Below are positions 25,349 to 33,051 of a DNA stretch of 64,000 nt, piece by piece (the first letter of the stretch is position 1; each line of letters opens with the position of its first letter). Both the position numbers and the translations under genes were made by a program. The stretch is taken from contig UCHV01000001.1 in the NCBI GenBank assembly GCA_900472395.1, positions 238,177-302,176 of the forward strand, in the 5' to 3' direction. The notes below the pieces were generated by a model that was given only the letters and a program-made list of their open reading frames with translations, made no database searches and was not told the origin of the DNA. The stretch comes from Hyphomicrobiales bacterium. GTDB lineage: Bacteria; Pseudomonadota; Alphaproteobacteria; Rhizobiales; Rhizobiaceae.

Positions 25349-25779
25349 GCTTCAAACTCCCCATTTTTCCATTCGGCTATCATGTCGGCCGCATCGACGG
25401 CATTGGCAGCTAGAACGGCAACTTCTTCGACGATGATTTCGGCACGCGAACGAGCGGAAAGGGAACCGAACAGCTCGTACCACTCCTCGCCGTTTACGGT
25501 GGTGATGCCAAAACTGGAAAGAGGCACGAACTTGTGCGTCTTCAACACCATACGCTCGAAAGCCTCGCGGTTCGGCACGTCCTTGCAAGGCGCGAGAATG
25601 ACGCTCGCCAAAATGTCGCGTTCGCCGCTCAGCGCAACAAAGACGTCGAGGTCGCCTTTTTCCTTAAGTGTGACGCAGAGAACATCGCCATGCGCAGGCA
25701 CGCTGACATCGACGTCACCAAGCGCTTCCGGATCGGCAGCGAACAGGCGCGTAAGGGTGGTAAGGGTCCAGGTCTCCAA
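25345..25779 (-). CDS. yjfI: DUF2170 family protein (YjfI-like), TTG start
   Basis: A 144-residue cytoplasmic protein of the YjfI/DUF2170 family: DVDVSVPAHGDVLCVTLKEK, ALSGERDILASVILAPC and SSFGITTVNGEEWYELFGSL are its conserved core. These proteins always accompany PspA-like YjfJ and may be a partner or regulator. I use the TTG at 25779, preceded by GGAGG at 6-7 bases and giving the family length; the frame continues to an ATG at 25851 without a ribosome site. It is the first gene of the minus-strand unit. Confidence 0.85.
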   Translation of the reverse strand: METWTLTTLTRLFAADPEALGDVDVSVPAHGDVLCVTLKEKGDLDVFVALSGERDILASVILAPCKDVPNREAFERMVLKTHKFVPLSSFGITTVNGEEWYELFGSLSARSRAEIIVEEVAVLAANAVDAADMIAEWKNGEFEA

Positions 25780-25896
25780 AAGAGTCCTCCATCGGTTAAA
25801 AGGGCAAAAGGTATCTGGGTATTCAGGTCTATACTTAAAGGTGTTCTGCACTATTTAATTGCACGTGGCTCGATCCACGGGGCAGGGGACTTTCGA

Positions 25897-26952
25897 TTGC
25901 TGTTTATCGCGACTTTTTTGCGGCGTGTATATCTATCGCTTGGAGAACTGGCGTGGTCGGCGCTTCTCCTCATTTTAGCGTTTCATGTTTTTGTTTCCTA
26001 TGTGCTTTTCTTTGTTGCGGGCGAAGGCGATCTGGTCTCCAATCCGATCGACTTCCTCTATTACTACATGGTTACGGCAACGACTGTGGGCTATGGGGAT
26101 CTCTCACCAAAATTGGGTCTGGGCCGTATCATTGCCGTCGTCCTTGTCCTTCCCGGCGGCATTGCCATATTCACCGCTGTTCTTGGCAAACTGTTGACAG
26201 GCATCGGCATGGTCTGGAGAAATCGCATGCGTGGACTGGGTGACTACACGGATCGTGAGGGACACATCGTCGTGCTCGGCTGGCAGGACGGTCAAACGCA
26301 CCAGACATTACGCCTGCTCAATGCCGAGCGGCTGGCGAAAGAACCGATGAGCGTGCTCATCGCCAAGGATATTTCCGAAAATCCGGCAGCGGATTGCGCC
26401 GATTACATCCGCACAGAAAGACTGGCGGATGCCGAGATTTTGACACGGGCAGGTGGACCGGGAGCGCGAACGATCATCGTGCGCGGCGCCAATGACGACG
26501 AAACACTGGCCGCTGTCCTGATCGCTGAGGATCACGCGCCGAATGCGCATATCGTCGCTTATTTTACCGATGATCGCACTGCGCAGATGGTCAAGCAATT
26601 GCGACCCCGCGTCGAAGCGGTCGGGTCGCTGGCCGAAGAATTGCTGTCGCGTTCAGCGCGCGATCCGGGGTCTTCCGAGGTTGCTGCTCGCCTTCTTTCC
26701 GTCGCATCGAAAGACACAGCATTTTCACTTCCGGTACCGCACCTGCACACGCCATTGCGTTACGGCGACATTTTTCTGAACCTCAAGCGCCATCATAATG
26801 TGACGCTGGTTGGCATGCTTAGCAAAGGCGTGACTGATCTCAACTGCCCAGATGCCGCGACGCTGCAGGGCGGCGAAACCCTTTATTACATCAGCGGTAA
26901 GCGCCTCGATCCGGCGGCGATCGCCTGGGCCCGACTTGGAGAAACATCGTGA
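25897..26952 (+). CDS. Potassium channel with TrkA-N (RCK) domain
   Basis: A two-helix ion channel of about 351 residues. Helix 1 is about 18-40, the selectivity filter TVGYGD is at 63-68 and helix 2 at about 75-100. A cytoplasmic Rossmann-like RCK domain begins HIVVLGWQDGQTHQTLRLL (about 120) and continues through IIVRGANDDETLAAVL. It lacks a classic GxGxxG, which may mean altered ligand binding. I start at a TTG with GGGGA 7 bases upstream, because no ATG lies in the right place; certainty about the start is moderate. It overlaps yjfK by 3 bases, tying potassium flux to the PspA/Yjf membrane system. Confidence 0.82.
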   Translation: MLFIATFLRRVYLSLGELAWSALLLILAFHVFVSYVLFFVAGEGDLVSNPIDFLYYYMVTATTVGYGDLSPKLGLGRIIAVVLVLPGGIAIFTAVLGKLLTGIGMVWRNRMRGLGDYTDREGHIVVLGWQDGQTHQTLRLLNAERLAKEPMSVLIAKDISENPAADCADYIRTERLADAEILTRAGGPGARTIIVRGANDDETLAAVLIAEDHAPNAHIVAYFTDDRTAQMVKQLRPRVEAVGSLAEELLSRSARDPGSSEVAARLLSVASKDTAFSLPVPHLHTPLRYGDIFLNLKRHHNVTLVGMLSKGVTDLNCPDAATLQGGETLYYISGKRLDPAAIAWARLGETS

Positions 26953-27608
26953 TCGGCTGGTTCGGAAAAGGTAAAAACGAGACTGCGCTGCCGAAGGAGC
27001 TAGGTCCGCTGGGTGCGGGGATCGGCGGCGCGCTGGAAATCGATTTTCTTTCGCTGGAAGCGGATGTGCTGGGGGGCGAACCCGCCATGGCCCTCCCGAA
27101 AAGCGGACCTTTCATCATCTCGGCCTATGGCGAGGTCGAACTCGATGCGTCAACGATCCTGTCACGTTATTACGATGACGATCATCGCCTGATCCAGGTC
27201 ATTACCACCACGGGGAAGCCGGGGGATCCCATCGACGACATCAGCTTCTATCACCCTTGGGACAGCGTTGTGCCCGCCGGCCCCGGCGATTGGAACCGCT
27301 GGACGGGATCCGATGGAATGATCGGGCAGCCGAGTTATGATGCCGACGGCATTGTCTATCACCGTTTCTGGAGCGAGGGGCCGGAGAGGGCCGAACTAGT
27401 ACAGTTCGTGGAGACCGTCGATGACGGCGAGGTGGCTAGAGAAATTCACCAAACCTGCATGCTTTATTATCGCCCGCTCGGCACTGCTCGCGAGATGCTG
27501 CTTATCAATGTAGAGCGCGACCTCAACTATGCGCAGGCACAAGCTGGCAGTTCCGTCGAATTTCTCATCGGATACGGCCTTGGACCTGCCGATGTCCGCC
27601 GCGTCTGA
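26949..27608 (+). CDS. yjfK: DUF2491 family protein (YjfK-like), GTG start
   Basis: A 219-residue soluble protein of the YjfK/DUF2491 family. Recognisable parts are the N-terminal IGWFGKGK, the EVELDASTILSRYYDDDHRLIQV strand region (quoted in part), SFYHPWDSVVP and the late YYRPLGTAREMLLINVE. The GTG overlaps the channel stop (GTGA). Function unknown; it always occurs with the PspA-like and DUF350 genes. Confidence 0.88.
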   Translation: MIGWFGKGKNETALPKELGPLGAGIGGALEIDFLSLEADVLGGEPAMALPKSGPFIISAYGEVELDASTILSRYYDDDHRLIQVITTTGKPGDPIDDISFYHPWDSVVPAGPGDWNRWTGSDGMIGQPSYDADGIVYHRFWSEGPERAELVQFVETVDDGEVAREIHQTCMLYYRPLGTAREMLLINVERDLNYAQAQAGSSVEFLIGYGLGPADVRRV

Positions 27609-27636
27609 CGTTTCATTATTTCAAGAGGGGATTTTC

Positions 27637-28038
27637 ATGTTCGATTACGTTGCGGGTCTGCCCGCCTTCCTGGGCTACTTCTTCATCGGTTTAATCGCTT
27701 ACGGCACTTTTGCGGCTATTTATACGCGGCTGACACCGCATAAAGAGGCCGAACTGATCCGCGAGGGTAATCTGGCCGCGGTCACTGCATTTCTCGGCGC
27801 CCTTATCGGCTTCAGCCTGCCGCTGGCATCGGCTGCGGCTCATTCCGTCAGCGTGGTTGATTATATCATTTGGACGGTCGTCGGCATTCTCGCACAAGTC
27901 CTGGCGTTCTATATCGCCAATTTCACCATGAAGAACCTGCATGACAAGATCACCAGCGGCAGTGTTGCCGCCGGTCTCTGGGGCGGCGGCATCGCGCTTG
28001 TCGTCGGCATTCTCAACGCCGCCTGCATGACGTATTGA
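27637..28038 (+). CDS. yjfL: DUF350 integral membrane protein (YjfL-like)
   Basis: A 133-residue membrane protein with four predicted helices (about 8-28, 48-68, 74-95, 110-130) and the family segments ELIREGNLAAVTAFLGALIG and SGSVAAGLWGGGIALVVG. E. coli YjfL is the same length. I start at the ATG at 27637 with GAGGGG upstream; the longer frame begins inside yjfK. Probably the membrane partner on which the PspA-like protein acts; this is inference. Confidence 0.88.
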   Translation: MFDYVAGLPAFLGYFFIGLIAYGTFAAIYTRLTPHKEAELIREGNLAAVTAFLGALIGFSLPLASAAAHSVSVVDYIIWTVVGILAQVLAFYIANFTMKNLHDKITSGSVAAGLWGGGIALVVGILNAACMTY

Positions 28039-28048
28039 GGAGGGCACA

Positions 28049-28639
28049 ATGCGCAGACGTCTCAGCGGTCGCAAGCCGCCTATTCTCGCTCTCGGCACCA
28101 TTGCCGCATCCAGCCTCTTACTTACGGGTTGTGGCGATGATGCGCCAACGGATACGATGTACTCTTCGCCTGAACAGTGCATCTCCGCCGGCGTGGACCG
28201 TGAACTCTGCCAGACGGCATATGAAGATGCGATGAAGGCACATCTTGCCAACGCGCCGCGCTTCAATGTGAAGGGCGAGTGTGAAACGGCTTACGGCGAT
28301 AACCAGTGCAGCGAACAGCGTTCGAATGGCGGCAGTTTCTTCACGCCGTTCATGACGGGTTACCTTCTTTCGTCGACGATCAACAATATCACCGACTATT
28401 ACAGCTATCGCCGGAGGCAGGAACAGAGCGGGTCATCCTATGGTTCTTCCGGTTCATATTGGGGCTCGTCGCCGATCTACCGCAATCGCTCGGGTCAGAC
28501 CGTTACGACGGTCGGCACCGGACGCAGCAGGGACACCGCAATAACCACAACGAGCCCGACCAAACCCGTCAACGTCAACACCCGTAGCGTCTCGCGCTCA
28601 GGGTTCGGCGGCCGCTCGTCGTTCGGGTTCGGCGGTTGA
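28049..28639 (+). CDS. yjfM: DUF1190 lipoprotein (YjfM-like)
   Basis: A 196-residue lipoprotein. The N-terminus is a signal with lipobox LLTGC (Cys28). The DUF1190 core reads SPEQCISAGVDRELCQTAYEDA and FNVKGECETAYGDNQCSE, with regularly spaced cysteines. The C-terminal third is low-complexity, rich in Ser, Gly, Tyr and Arg, and ends SRSGFGGRSSFGFGG. It lies 10 bases after yjfL with GGAGG before the ATG. Confidence 0.88.
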   Translation: MRRRLSGRKPPILALGTIAASSLLLTGCGDDAPTDTMYSSPEQCISAGVDRELCQTAYEDAMKAHLANAPRFNVKGECETAYGDNQCSEQRSNGGSFFTPFMTGYLLSSTINNITDYYSYRRRQEQSGSSYGSSGSYWGSSPIYRNRSGQTVTTVGTGRSRDTAITTTSPTKPVNVNTRSVSRSGFGGRSSFGFGG

Positions 28640-28640
28640 G

Positions 28641-29798
28641 ATGAAGCGTATCAGCATTGCGGCACGTCCCGACTGGCGCGACAAGGCGCGCGCTGTGGGT
28701 TTCGGTTTTCACGAAATGTATGGCGAGCCCTATTGGGTCGACGACGCAGCCTATATGTTCTCATTGGAGGAACTCGAAACAAGGATCGAGGCGCCGAGCC
28801 AGGAACTGCACGACATGTGCATGGAGATGGTTGGCGACATTGTCGGCAATGAAGAGCTGCTGGATCGCCTGGCCATTCCGCAGGATCTGCGCGATGTAGT
28901 GTTGCGATCCTGGCAACGTGGTGACCGCCATCTTTATGGTCGTTTCGATCTTGCTTACGACGGAACCGGTCCGGCCAAGCTTTTGGAATATAATGCCGAT
29001 ACGCCGACCTCCGTCTTCGAGACGGCATATTTCCAATACAATTGGCTTACAGACCAGATTCTTGCAGGGCATTTGCCTGAGGACGCGGACCAATACAACC
29101 TGCTGCAGGAAAGCCTAGTCGAGGCTTTTGGGGCTTTTCCCAGGGATCCGATCTTCCACTTCGCGGCTATGACTGACAACGAAGAGGATCGTGGCACCAC
29201 TGTATACTTGATGGACTGTGCGCTACAGGCGGGACATCGTGTCGATCTTCTGGATGTTCGCGATATAGGCATCGACGAAAAGGGACGTTATACTGATCTG
29301 CAGGAACGTGTCATCGACCGCTGCTTCAAGCTCTATCCGTGGGAAAATATGCTGCGCGAAACTTATGCGCGACAGCTTGCAGGTTCCGGCGATGTATTTA
29401 TCGAGCCGGCCTGGAAAGCTGTTTTATCCAACAAGGGGCTGCTTCCGCTTCTCTGGCAACGTCACCGCGACCATCCCAATCTGCTTCCGAGTTTTTTTGC
29501 GGATGATCCCGAGGCTTCGAACCTGACTGACTATGTTCGCAAACCGCTGCTGTCGCGCGAGGGTGAGAACGTAACCATTTTTCGGGACGGTCGAGAAGTG
29601 GCATCGGCTGAAGGCGAATATGGAGAAGAAGGTTTCGTGATACAGGCCTATGCGCCGCTTTTCGAAAGCGATGCTGGGTTCGCAGTACTCGGCAGCTGGG
29701 TCGTGGGTGATCGGGCGTGTGCTCTGGGCATCCGCGAGGATAGTTCGCGTATCACAGCCAATCTCTCACGCTTCGTATCGCATGTGATACTGGATTGA
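28641..29798 (+). CDS. yjfC: Glutathionylspermidine synthase-family ATP-grasp ligase (YjfC-like)
   Basis: A 385-residue protein matching the synthetase half of glutathionylspermidine synthase (E. coli YjfC is nearly the same length). Diagnostic parts are RFDLAYDGTGPAKLLEYNADTPTS (quoted in part), ETAYFQYNW, and the late FIEPAWKAVLSNKGLLPLLW with KPLLSREGENV. The fold is ATP-grasp and forms an amide between a carboxylate and an amine; the real substrate of YjfC proteins is unknown. It starts one base after the yjfM stop and closes the unit. There is no amidase half. Confidence 0.9.
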   Translation: MKRISIAARPDWRDKARAVGFGFHEMYGEPYWVDDAAYMFSLEELETRIEAPSQELHDMCMEMVGDIVGNEELLDRLAIPQDLRDVVLRSWQRGDRHLYGRFDLAYDGTGPAKLLEYNADTPTSVFETAYFQYNWLTDQILAGHLPEDADQYNLLQESLVEAFGAFPRDPIFHFAAMTDNEEDRGTTVYLMDCALQAGHRVDLLDVRDIGIDEKGRYTDLQERVIDRCFKLYPWENMLRETYARQLAGSGDVFIEPAWKAVLSNKGLLPLLWQRHRDHPNLLPSFFADDPEASNLTDYVRKPLLSREGENVTIFRDGREVASAEGEYGEEGFVIQAYAPLFESDAGFAVLGSWVVGDRACALGIREDSSRITANLSRFVSHVILD

Positions 29799-30129
29799 TG
29801 GTCAGCGGCGACCGGGACCCGTGCCTTGGCAAACACAACGATATGAAGCTGAAACTCTCGTAATTTTTGTTCCATAATGATGATTATCGAATGCTTGTAT
29901 GTAACGGGGCAGATTCCATTTCCAAGTGCGACATGCCAGTAATTTCAATTGCTTAATTTTTGAAATTTTGGCACGATCGCCCTCGCCGATCGCCGGCGTC
30001 TTCATCATTTGATGGCGGCAAATTTGCTGATTGAACGCACAAGCCGCTAGACCGTGCGGCCGAAAAACCAGAGCCGGCATTTGGGCGCGGCACCATTTAC
30101 GGCACCGAGTCCGTTTTGTTCTCCGGCTT
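29799..30129. other. 331-base intergenic region between convergent genes
   Basis: No gene, clear terminator or repeat was found here. A minus-strand frame running through it (29802-30227) has no ribosome site and no coding character. Confidence 0.4.
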
Positions 30130-30762
30130 TTACATCGGCGGAACGACACCATTGGTTCCGACCACAACCCGACCGCTCGACATCGTACCGTCAGATGCCT
30201 TTTCCGACGGAACGAATACCGTGGCACCGGCCTTGATGTCGGACACAGTGGCAGGCGCGAACGTCACCACCGGCGTGCCGTCCGGAATGGCGATCTTCTT
30301 TTCCTTGCCCTTGTAGGTGACGGTCACGGTCCGGCCATCGACCGATTTCACCGCATCGGCGACCGTTGCGTTGGTCATGGAACTGTTGGGTTTCAGATCC
30401 CAGGCATAGCTGCCCTCGCCGGTGCCTTTCATGGCCGCGGGAAAGATCAGCACCTCGAGTGCGCCATCGCCGCCATCGGCGGTCGGCAGAGAGGCAATGC
30501 CGACGAAATCACCCGGCTTGATGTCATCGACGGACGCCTTGGCGACGCTCGATACCTTCCAGTCGTCCTTGAGCATGATCTTCGCATCGGTCCCTTCGCG
30601 GGTCTTCACCGACAGCGTCTTGCCATCAAGGTTTTCGACCGTGCCACGGACCCGAACCTGATCAGCCGCCTGGGCAGCGAAACCGGCCGACATGGCCAGC
30701 AGCGTGCCGGCGATAACCGATGCGCCAGTTCTGGAAATGACCTTGGAAATGGTGGATAGCAT
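30130..30762 (-). CDS. Periplasmic hypothetical protein with two beta-rich repeats
   Basis: A 210-residue exported protein. The signal peptide ends near FAAQAAD (about 33). The mature protein seems to have two similar halves: VRVRGTVENLDGKTLSVKTREG with SVDDIKPGDFVGIAS, and VKSVDGRTVTVTYKGKEKKI with TVSDIKAGATVFVPS. This is reminiscent of DUF5666-like OB-type folds, but the family is not certain. It follows the MsrP-like gene by 110 bases, with an intervening hairpin, and may be its last partner in the sigma-controlled group. Binding of metal or anions is possible but unproven. Confidence 0.7.
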   Translation of the reverse strand: MLSTISKVISRTGASVIAGTLLAMSAGFAAQAADQVRVRGTVENLDGKTLSVKTREGTDAKIMLKDDWKVSSVAKASVDDIKPGDFVGIASLPTADGGDGALEVLIFPAAMKGTGEGSYAWDLKPNSSMTNATVADAVKSVDGRTVTVTYKGKEKKIAIPDGTPVVTFAPATVSDIKAGATVFVPSEKASDGTMSSGRVVVGTNGVVPPM

Positions 30763-30796
30763 ATCTCGTTCCTTTCAGAGCCCTCGTCTCAAATCG

Positions 30797-30823
30797 CCGG
30801 TGGATGCGGGTGTAATCCACCGG
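30797..30823 (-). other. 9-bp hairpin upstream of the periplasmic protein gene
   Basis: CCGGTGGAT (30797-30805) and ATCCACCGG (30815-30823) form a perfect stem. A second GGCAGCC/GGCTGCC stem sits at 30833-30850. Both lie between the MsrP-like stop and the next start, without T-runs; they may set relative expression in one transcript. Confidence 0.4.
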
Positions 30824-30872
30824 TGTCTCAAGGGCAGCCAGACGGCTGCCGGTGAAGCGAATTTTGCGGAAA

Positions 30873-31649
30873 TCAGATGCCAGCGTACCACTCGTAACCG
30901 CGGTCTTCCCAGAATCCGCCATTGCCGCCATAGAGGCTGGAAAGGTCGGCGACCGCCTCGATGCGCATCAGGTATTTCGCCTGTTTGTAACCAAGTTGCC
31001 GCTCGATCCTGAGCCGCAGGGGCGCGCCATGCGGCACTTCGAGATCATGGCCGTTCATCGAGTGGGCGAGGATCGTTTGCGGGTGATAGGCATCCACCAG
31101 ATCGATGCTTTCGTAATACCAGCCGCTGCCGTCGAGGCTTTTCTCGTATTCGTCGGCACAATGGAAAACGATGTATCGTGCCTCCGGTTTCAGTCCGACC
31201 TTGTCCAGCACGGCGGCAAGCGGAACGCCGGTCCACTGCCCGATGGCGCTCCAGCCCTCGACACAGTCATGCCGGGTGATCTGGGTGCGTGACGGCATGG
31301 CCTTGATCGCCGCAAGCGACAGTTTCGTGGGGCGTTCGACCAGACCGCCGATTTCCAGATTCCATTGGGAGAATTTTTGCGTCAGCAGTGCCTGATATTC
31401 GGCGCCGTCCGGCATGCTGGTGCCATTGGCGCGGAAGGTCGGCGAGATGTCGGCAGCGGTGAATTCGCGGGCCAGCGTCTTGTCGCCGATCAGTAGGCGC
31501 TGGGTGCGCATGGTCAGGCCCTCGGCCATCCGCAATGCCTGCTGCACGTTCGGATTTTCGACCAGCACATCACAGCCGCTGAGGCCAAGTGCCGAGGCCG
31601 TGAGCGTCGAGCCGATCAGGAACCGGCGGCGGGTGATCAGGCGGCTCAT
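30873..31649 (-). CDS. MsrP/YedY-like molybdopterin oxidoreductase
   Basis: A 258-residue sulfite-oxidase-fold enzyme. It starts with a twin-arginine signal (TRRRFLIGS), which includes a possible lipobox LSGC at Cys26. The molybdenum-ligating cysteine is Cys129 in RHDCVEGWSAIG, and HSMNGHDLEVPHGAPLRLRI is the family's C-terminal motif. MsrP repairs methionine sulfoxide in periplasmic proteins with an MsrQ haem partner; here a cytochrome b561 gene overlaps it instead (ATGA). The link with a Met-rich neighbour supports methionine repair, but substrate remains inferred. Confidence 0.85.
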   Translation of the reverse strand: MSRLITRRRFLIGSTLTASALGLSGCDVLVENPNVQQALRMAEGLTMRTQRLLIGDKTLAREFTAADISPTFRANGTSMPDGAEYQALLTQKFSQWNLEIGGLVERPTKLSLAAIKAMPSRTQITRHDCVEGWSAIGQWTGVPLAAVLDKVGLKPEARYIVFHCADEYEKSLDGSGWYYESIDLVDAYHPQTILAHSMNGHDLEVPHGAPLRLRIERQLGYKQAKYLMRIEAVADLSSLYGGNGGFWEDRGYEWYAGI

Positions 31650-32500
31650 GGCTTTGGCTCCCCTTCAGGCTGCATATGGATCGCGTAACGGCCGGTGATC
31701 ATCGAGCGCATGTTGTTGAAGACGCCTGAGGCGAGAACCATGGCGACATGGACGACGACGAAGGCAACGAGCGAAAAGGCGGTGAGGAAATGCAGGGTGC
31801 GGGCAGACTGGCGGCCGCCAAAAACATCGAGAAGCCACGGCGCAAAGGCATTGAAGCCGGGCGACATGGTCAGGCCGGTGGCTGTCATCAGCGGCAACAG
31901 CAGAAAAATCACCAGCAGATAGGTGAGTTTCTGCAGGGCGTTGTAGTGGCGCGCCTGTTCGCCCTTGGGAAAACGCAGGCGGGCATGATCGGCGATCTCG
32001 TGGCCGAGATGGGATGGCGTCAGTTCATCTTTCGTCGGCAGCAGATCACGGCGAAAATGCCGCGCGACAAAGCCGTAGGCCATGTAAGTCAGCCCGTTGA
32101 TGACAAACAGCCAGGCAAAAAAGAAATGCCAGCGCCGGCCGGTGGCAAGATCCTGATAACTCGGCAGCGTCGCCCACGCAGGAAAACCACGCGCCGTCTG
32201 CTCGCCATCGACAGCGGAAACGCCAAGCACGCCGGTGGTGTCGAAAGAGAGGCTGCCGATGCGGGTGATGCCCTTGACCGTGTCGCCCTCCTCTACCGCC
32301 TCCATGGCGATGAACGAAGGATCGTCATCCGCTCCATACTGACCCCAGTAGAGGCTTGGATGGGCGTTGAAAATCTGCAGGCCGCTGAACAGCAGCACCG
32401 TCATGCACAACACGTTCAGCCAATGTGACAGGCGGACGGTCAGGCTATGGCGACGAATAAGTGTGCGGGTAGGAGTTGCAGGCTTGTCTAAAGCGTCCAT
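31646..32500 (-). CDS. Cytochrome b561-family membrane electron carrier
   Basis: A 284-residue membrane cytochrome. Haem-ligand histidines lie in RLSHWLNVLCM (helix 1), RRWHFFFAWLFVINGL, RHYNALQKLTYLLVIF and ARTLHFLTAFSLVAFVVVHV. A periplasmic loop of about 75 residues separates helices 1 and 2. It should pass quinol electrons to the molybdoenzyme downstream, whose start overlaps its stop. It follows the MXKDX gene by 81 bases with a hairpin in the gap. Confidence 0.88.
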   Translation of the reverse strand: MDALDKPATPTRTLIRRHSLTVRLSHWLNVLCMTVLLFSGLQIFNAHPSLYWGQYGADDDPSFIAMEAVEEGDTVKGITRIGSLSFDTTGVLGVSAVDGEQTARGFPAWATLPSYQDLATGRRWHFFFAWLFVINGLTYMAYGFVARHFRRDLLPTKDELTPSHLGHEIADHARLRFPKGEQARHYNALQKLTYLLVIFLLLPLMTATGLTMSPGFNAFAPWLLDVFGGRQSARTLHFLTAFSLVAFVVVHVAMVLASGVFNNMRSMITGRYAIHMQPEGEPKP

Positions 32501-32539
32501 GGATTTTTCTCACGGAAACGGGCGACCATATTGACGAAG

Positions 32540-32573
32540 GCGCCCCTGCAACAGTTGCAGGCTGCAAGGGCGC
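32540..32573 (-). other. Hairpin between MXKDX gene and cytochrome gene
   Basis: Arms at 32540-32550 and 32563-32573 form an 11-bp stem on the minus-strand RNA with one G-U pair. No T-run follows. It may be a partial terminator or a 3' stabiliser that lets the small MXKDX protein be made in excess over the enzyme genes. Confidence 0.5.
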
Positions 32574-32581
32574 GGAGACGA

Positions 32582-32860
32582 TCATTTCATCGCGTCGCAG
32601 GACTTCATCATGTCCGCCTTCTTCATGCTGTCCTTTTCCATGCCGGCCTTGTGCATGCAGTCGGCCTTGGTGCCGCCCTTCTTCATCGTGTCAGCCTTCA
32701 TGCCGTCTTTGGCCATGGTGCCTGATTTCATGGTGTCCGATTTCATCGTATCGGTCTTTTTCATGGAATCGTTGCTGGTCTGTGCCTGCGCGATGCCGGA
32801 AGCCAGCGACACGCCGAGAAGTGCGGCCAGGCAGGTGGTGGTGAAAAGACGCGTTCTCAT
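32582..32860 (-). CDS. Pentapeptide MXKDX repeat protein (secreted, Met-rich)
   Basis: A 92-residue exported protein. The signal peptide ends near AQAQT (about 27); the remaining 65 residues are imperfect five-residue repeats around M-x-K-x-D/T, with 12 methionines, many lysines and two cysteines. This matches the known MXKDX pentapeptide family, whose function is unknown. The promoter at 32921-32945 matches that of the divergent sigma-factor gene. A role as a metal-binding or sacrificial, oxidisable methionine protein would suit its place beside an MsrP-like enzyme; that is inference. Confidence 0.82.
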   Translation of the reverse strand: MRTRLFTTTCLAALLGVSLASGIAQAQTSNDSMKKTDTMKSDTMKSGTMAKDGMKADTMKKGGTKADCMHKAGMEKDSMKKADMMKSCDAMK

Positions 32861-32920
32861 GATTTTTCTCCCAGTGGATGTGCTCGCCGCATGGCGCGCC
32901 GAAGGTTCACAGGAAGCACA

Positions 32921-32945
32921 TTCGATGGGCCGACGGATCGGTTAC
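32921..32945 (-). promoter_or_regulatory. ECF-sigma promoter for the MXKDX/cytochrome/MsrP-like unit
   Basis: On the minus strand: GTAACC (32945-32940), a 15-base spacer, then CGAA (32924-32921), 61 bases before the MXKDX start. GTAACC with CGAA is close to the motif described for the NrsF-controlled sigma-F regulon of Caulobacter. The same elements precede the sigma gene on the other strand. Confidence 0.6.
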
Positions 32946-33011
32946 AGGCATCACGGCGATGTGATTGACTGATCGGTCACTGCTGTTTCTCGCTTTTCTT
33001 TCTTCAGCCGT

Positions 33012-33036
33012 GTAACCGTTTTCCGGTCAGGCCGTA
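33012..33036 (+). promoter_or_regulatory. Autoregulatory ECF-sigma promoter
   Basis: GTAACC (33012-33017), 15-base spacer, CGTA (33033-33036), 15 bases before the sigma-factor ATG. It mirrors the divergent promoter at 32921-32945 in -35 element and spacing, so the sigma factor probably drives its own gene. The short distance to the ATG implies a very short leader. Confidence 0.55.
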
Positions 33037-33051
33037 TGAAGCGGAAACGAC

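Noticed and set aside
24614..29798. Calling the Yjf region a classical pspABC phage-shock operon
   Set aside because: There are no pspB, pspC or pspF homologues; the neighbours are yjfI, K, L, M and C, which define a separate system.
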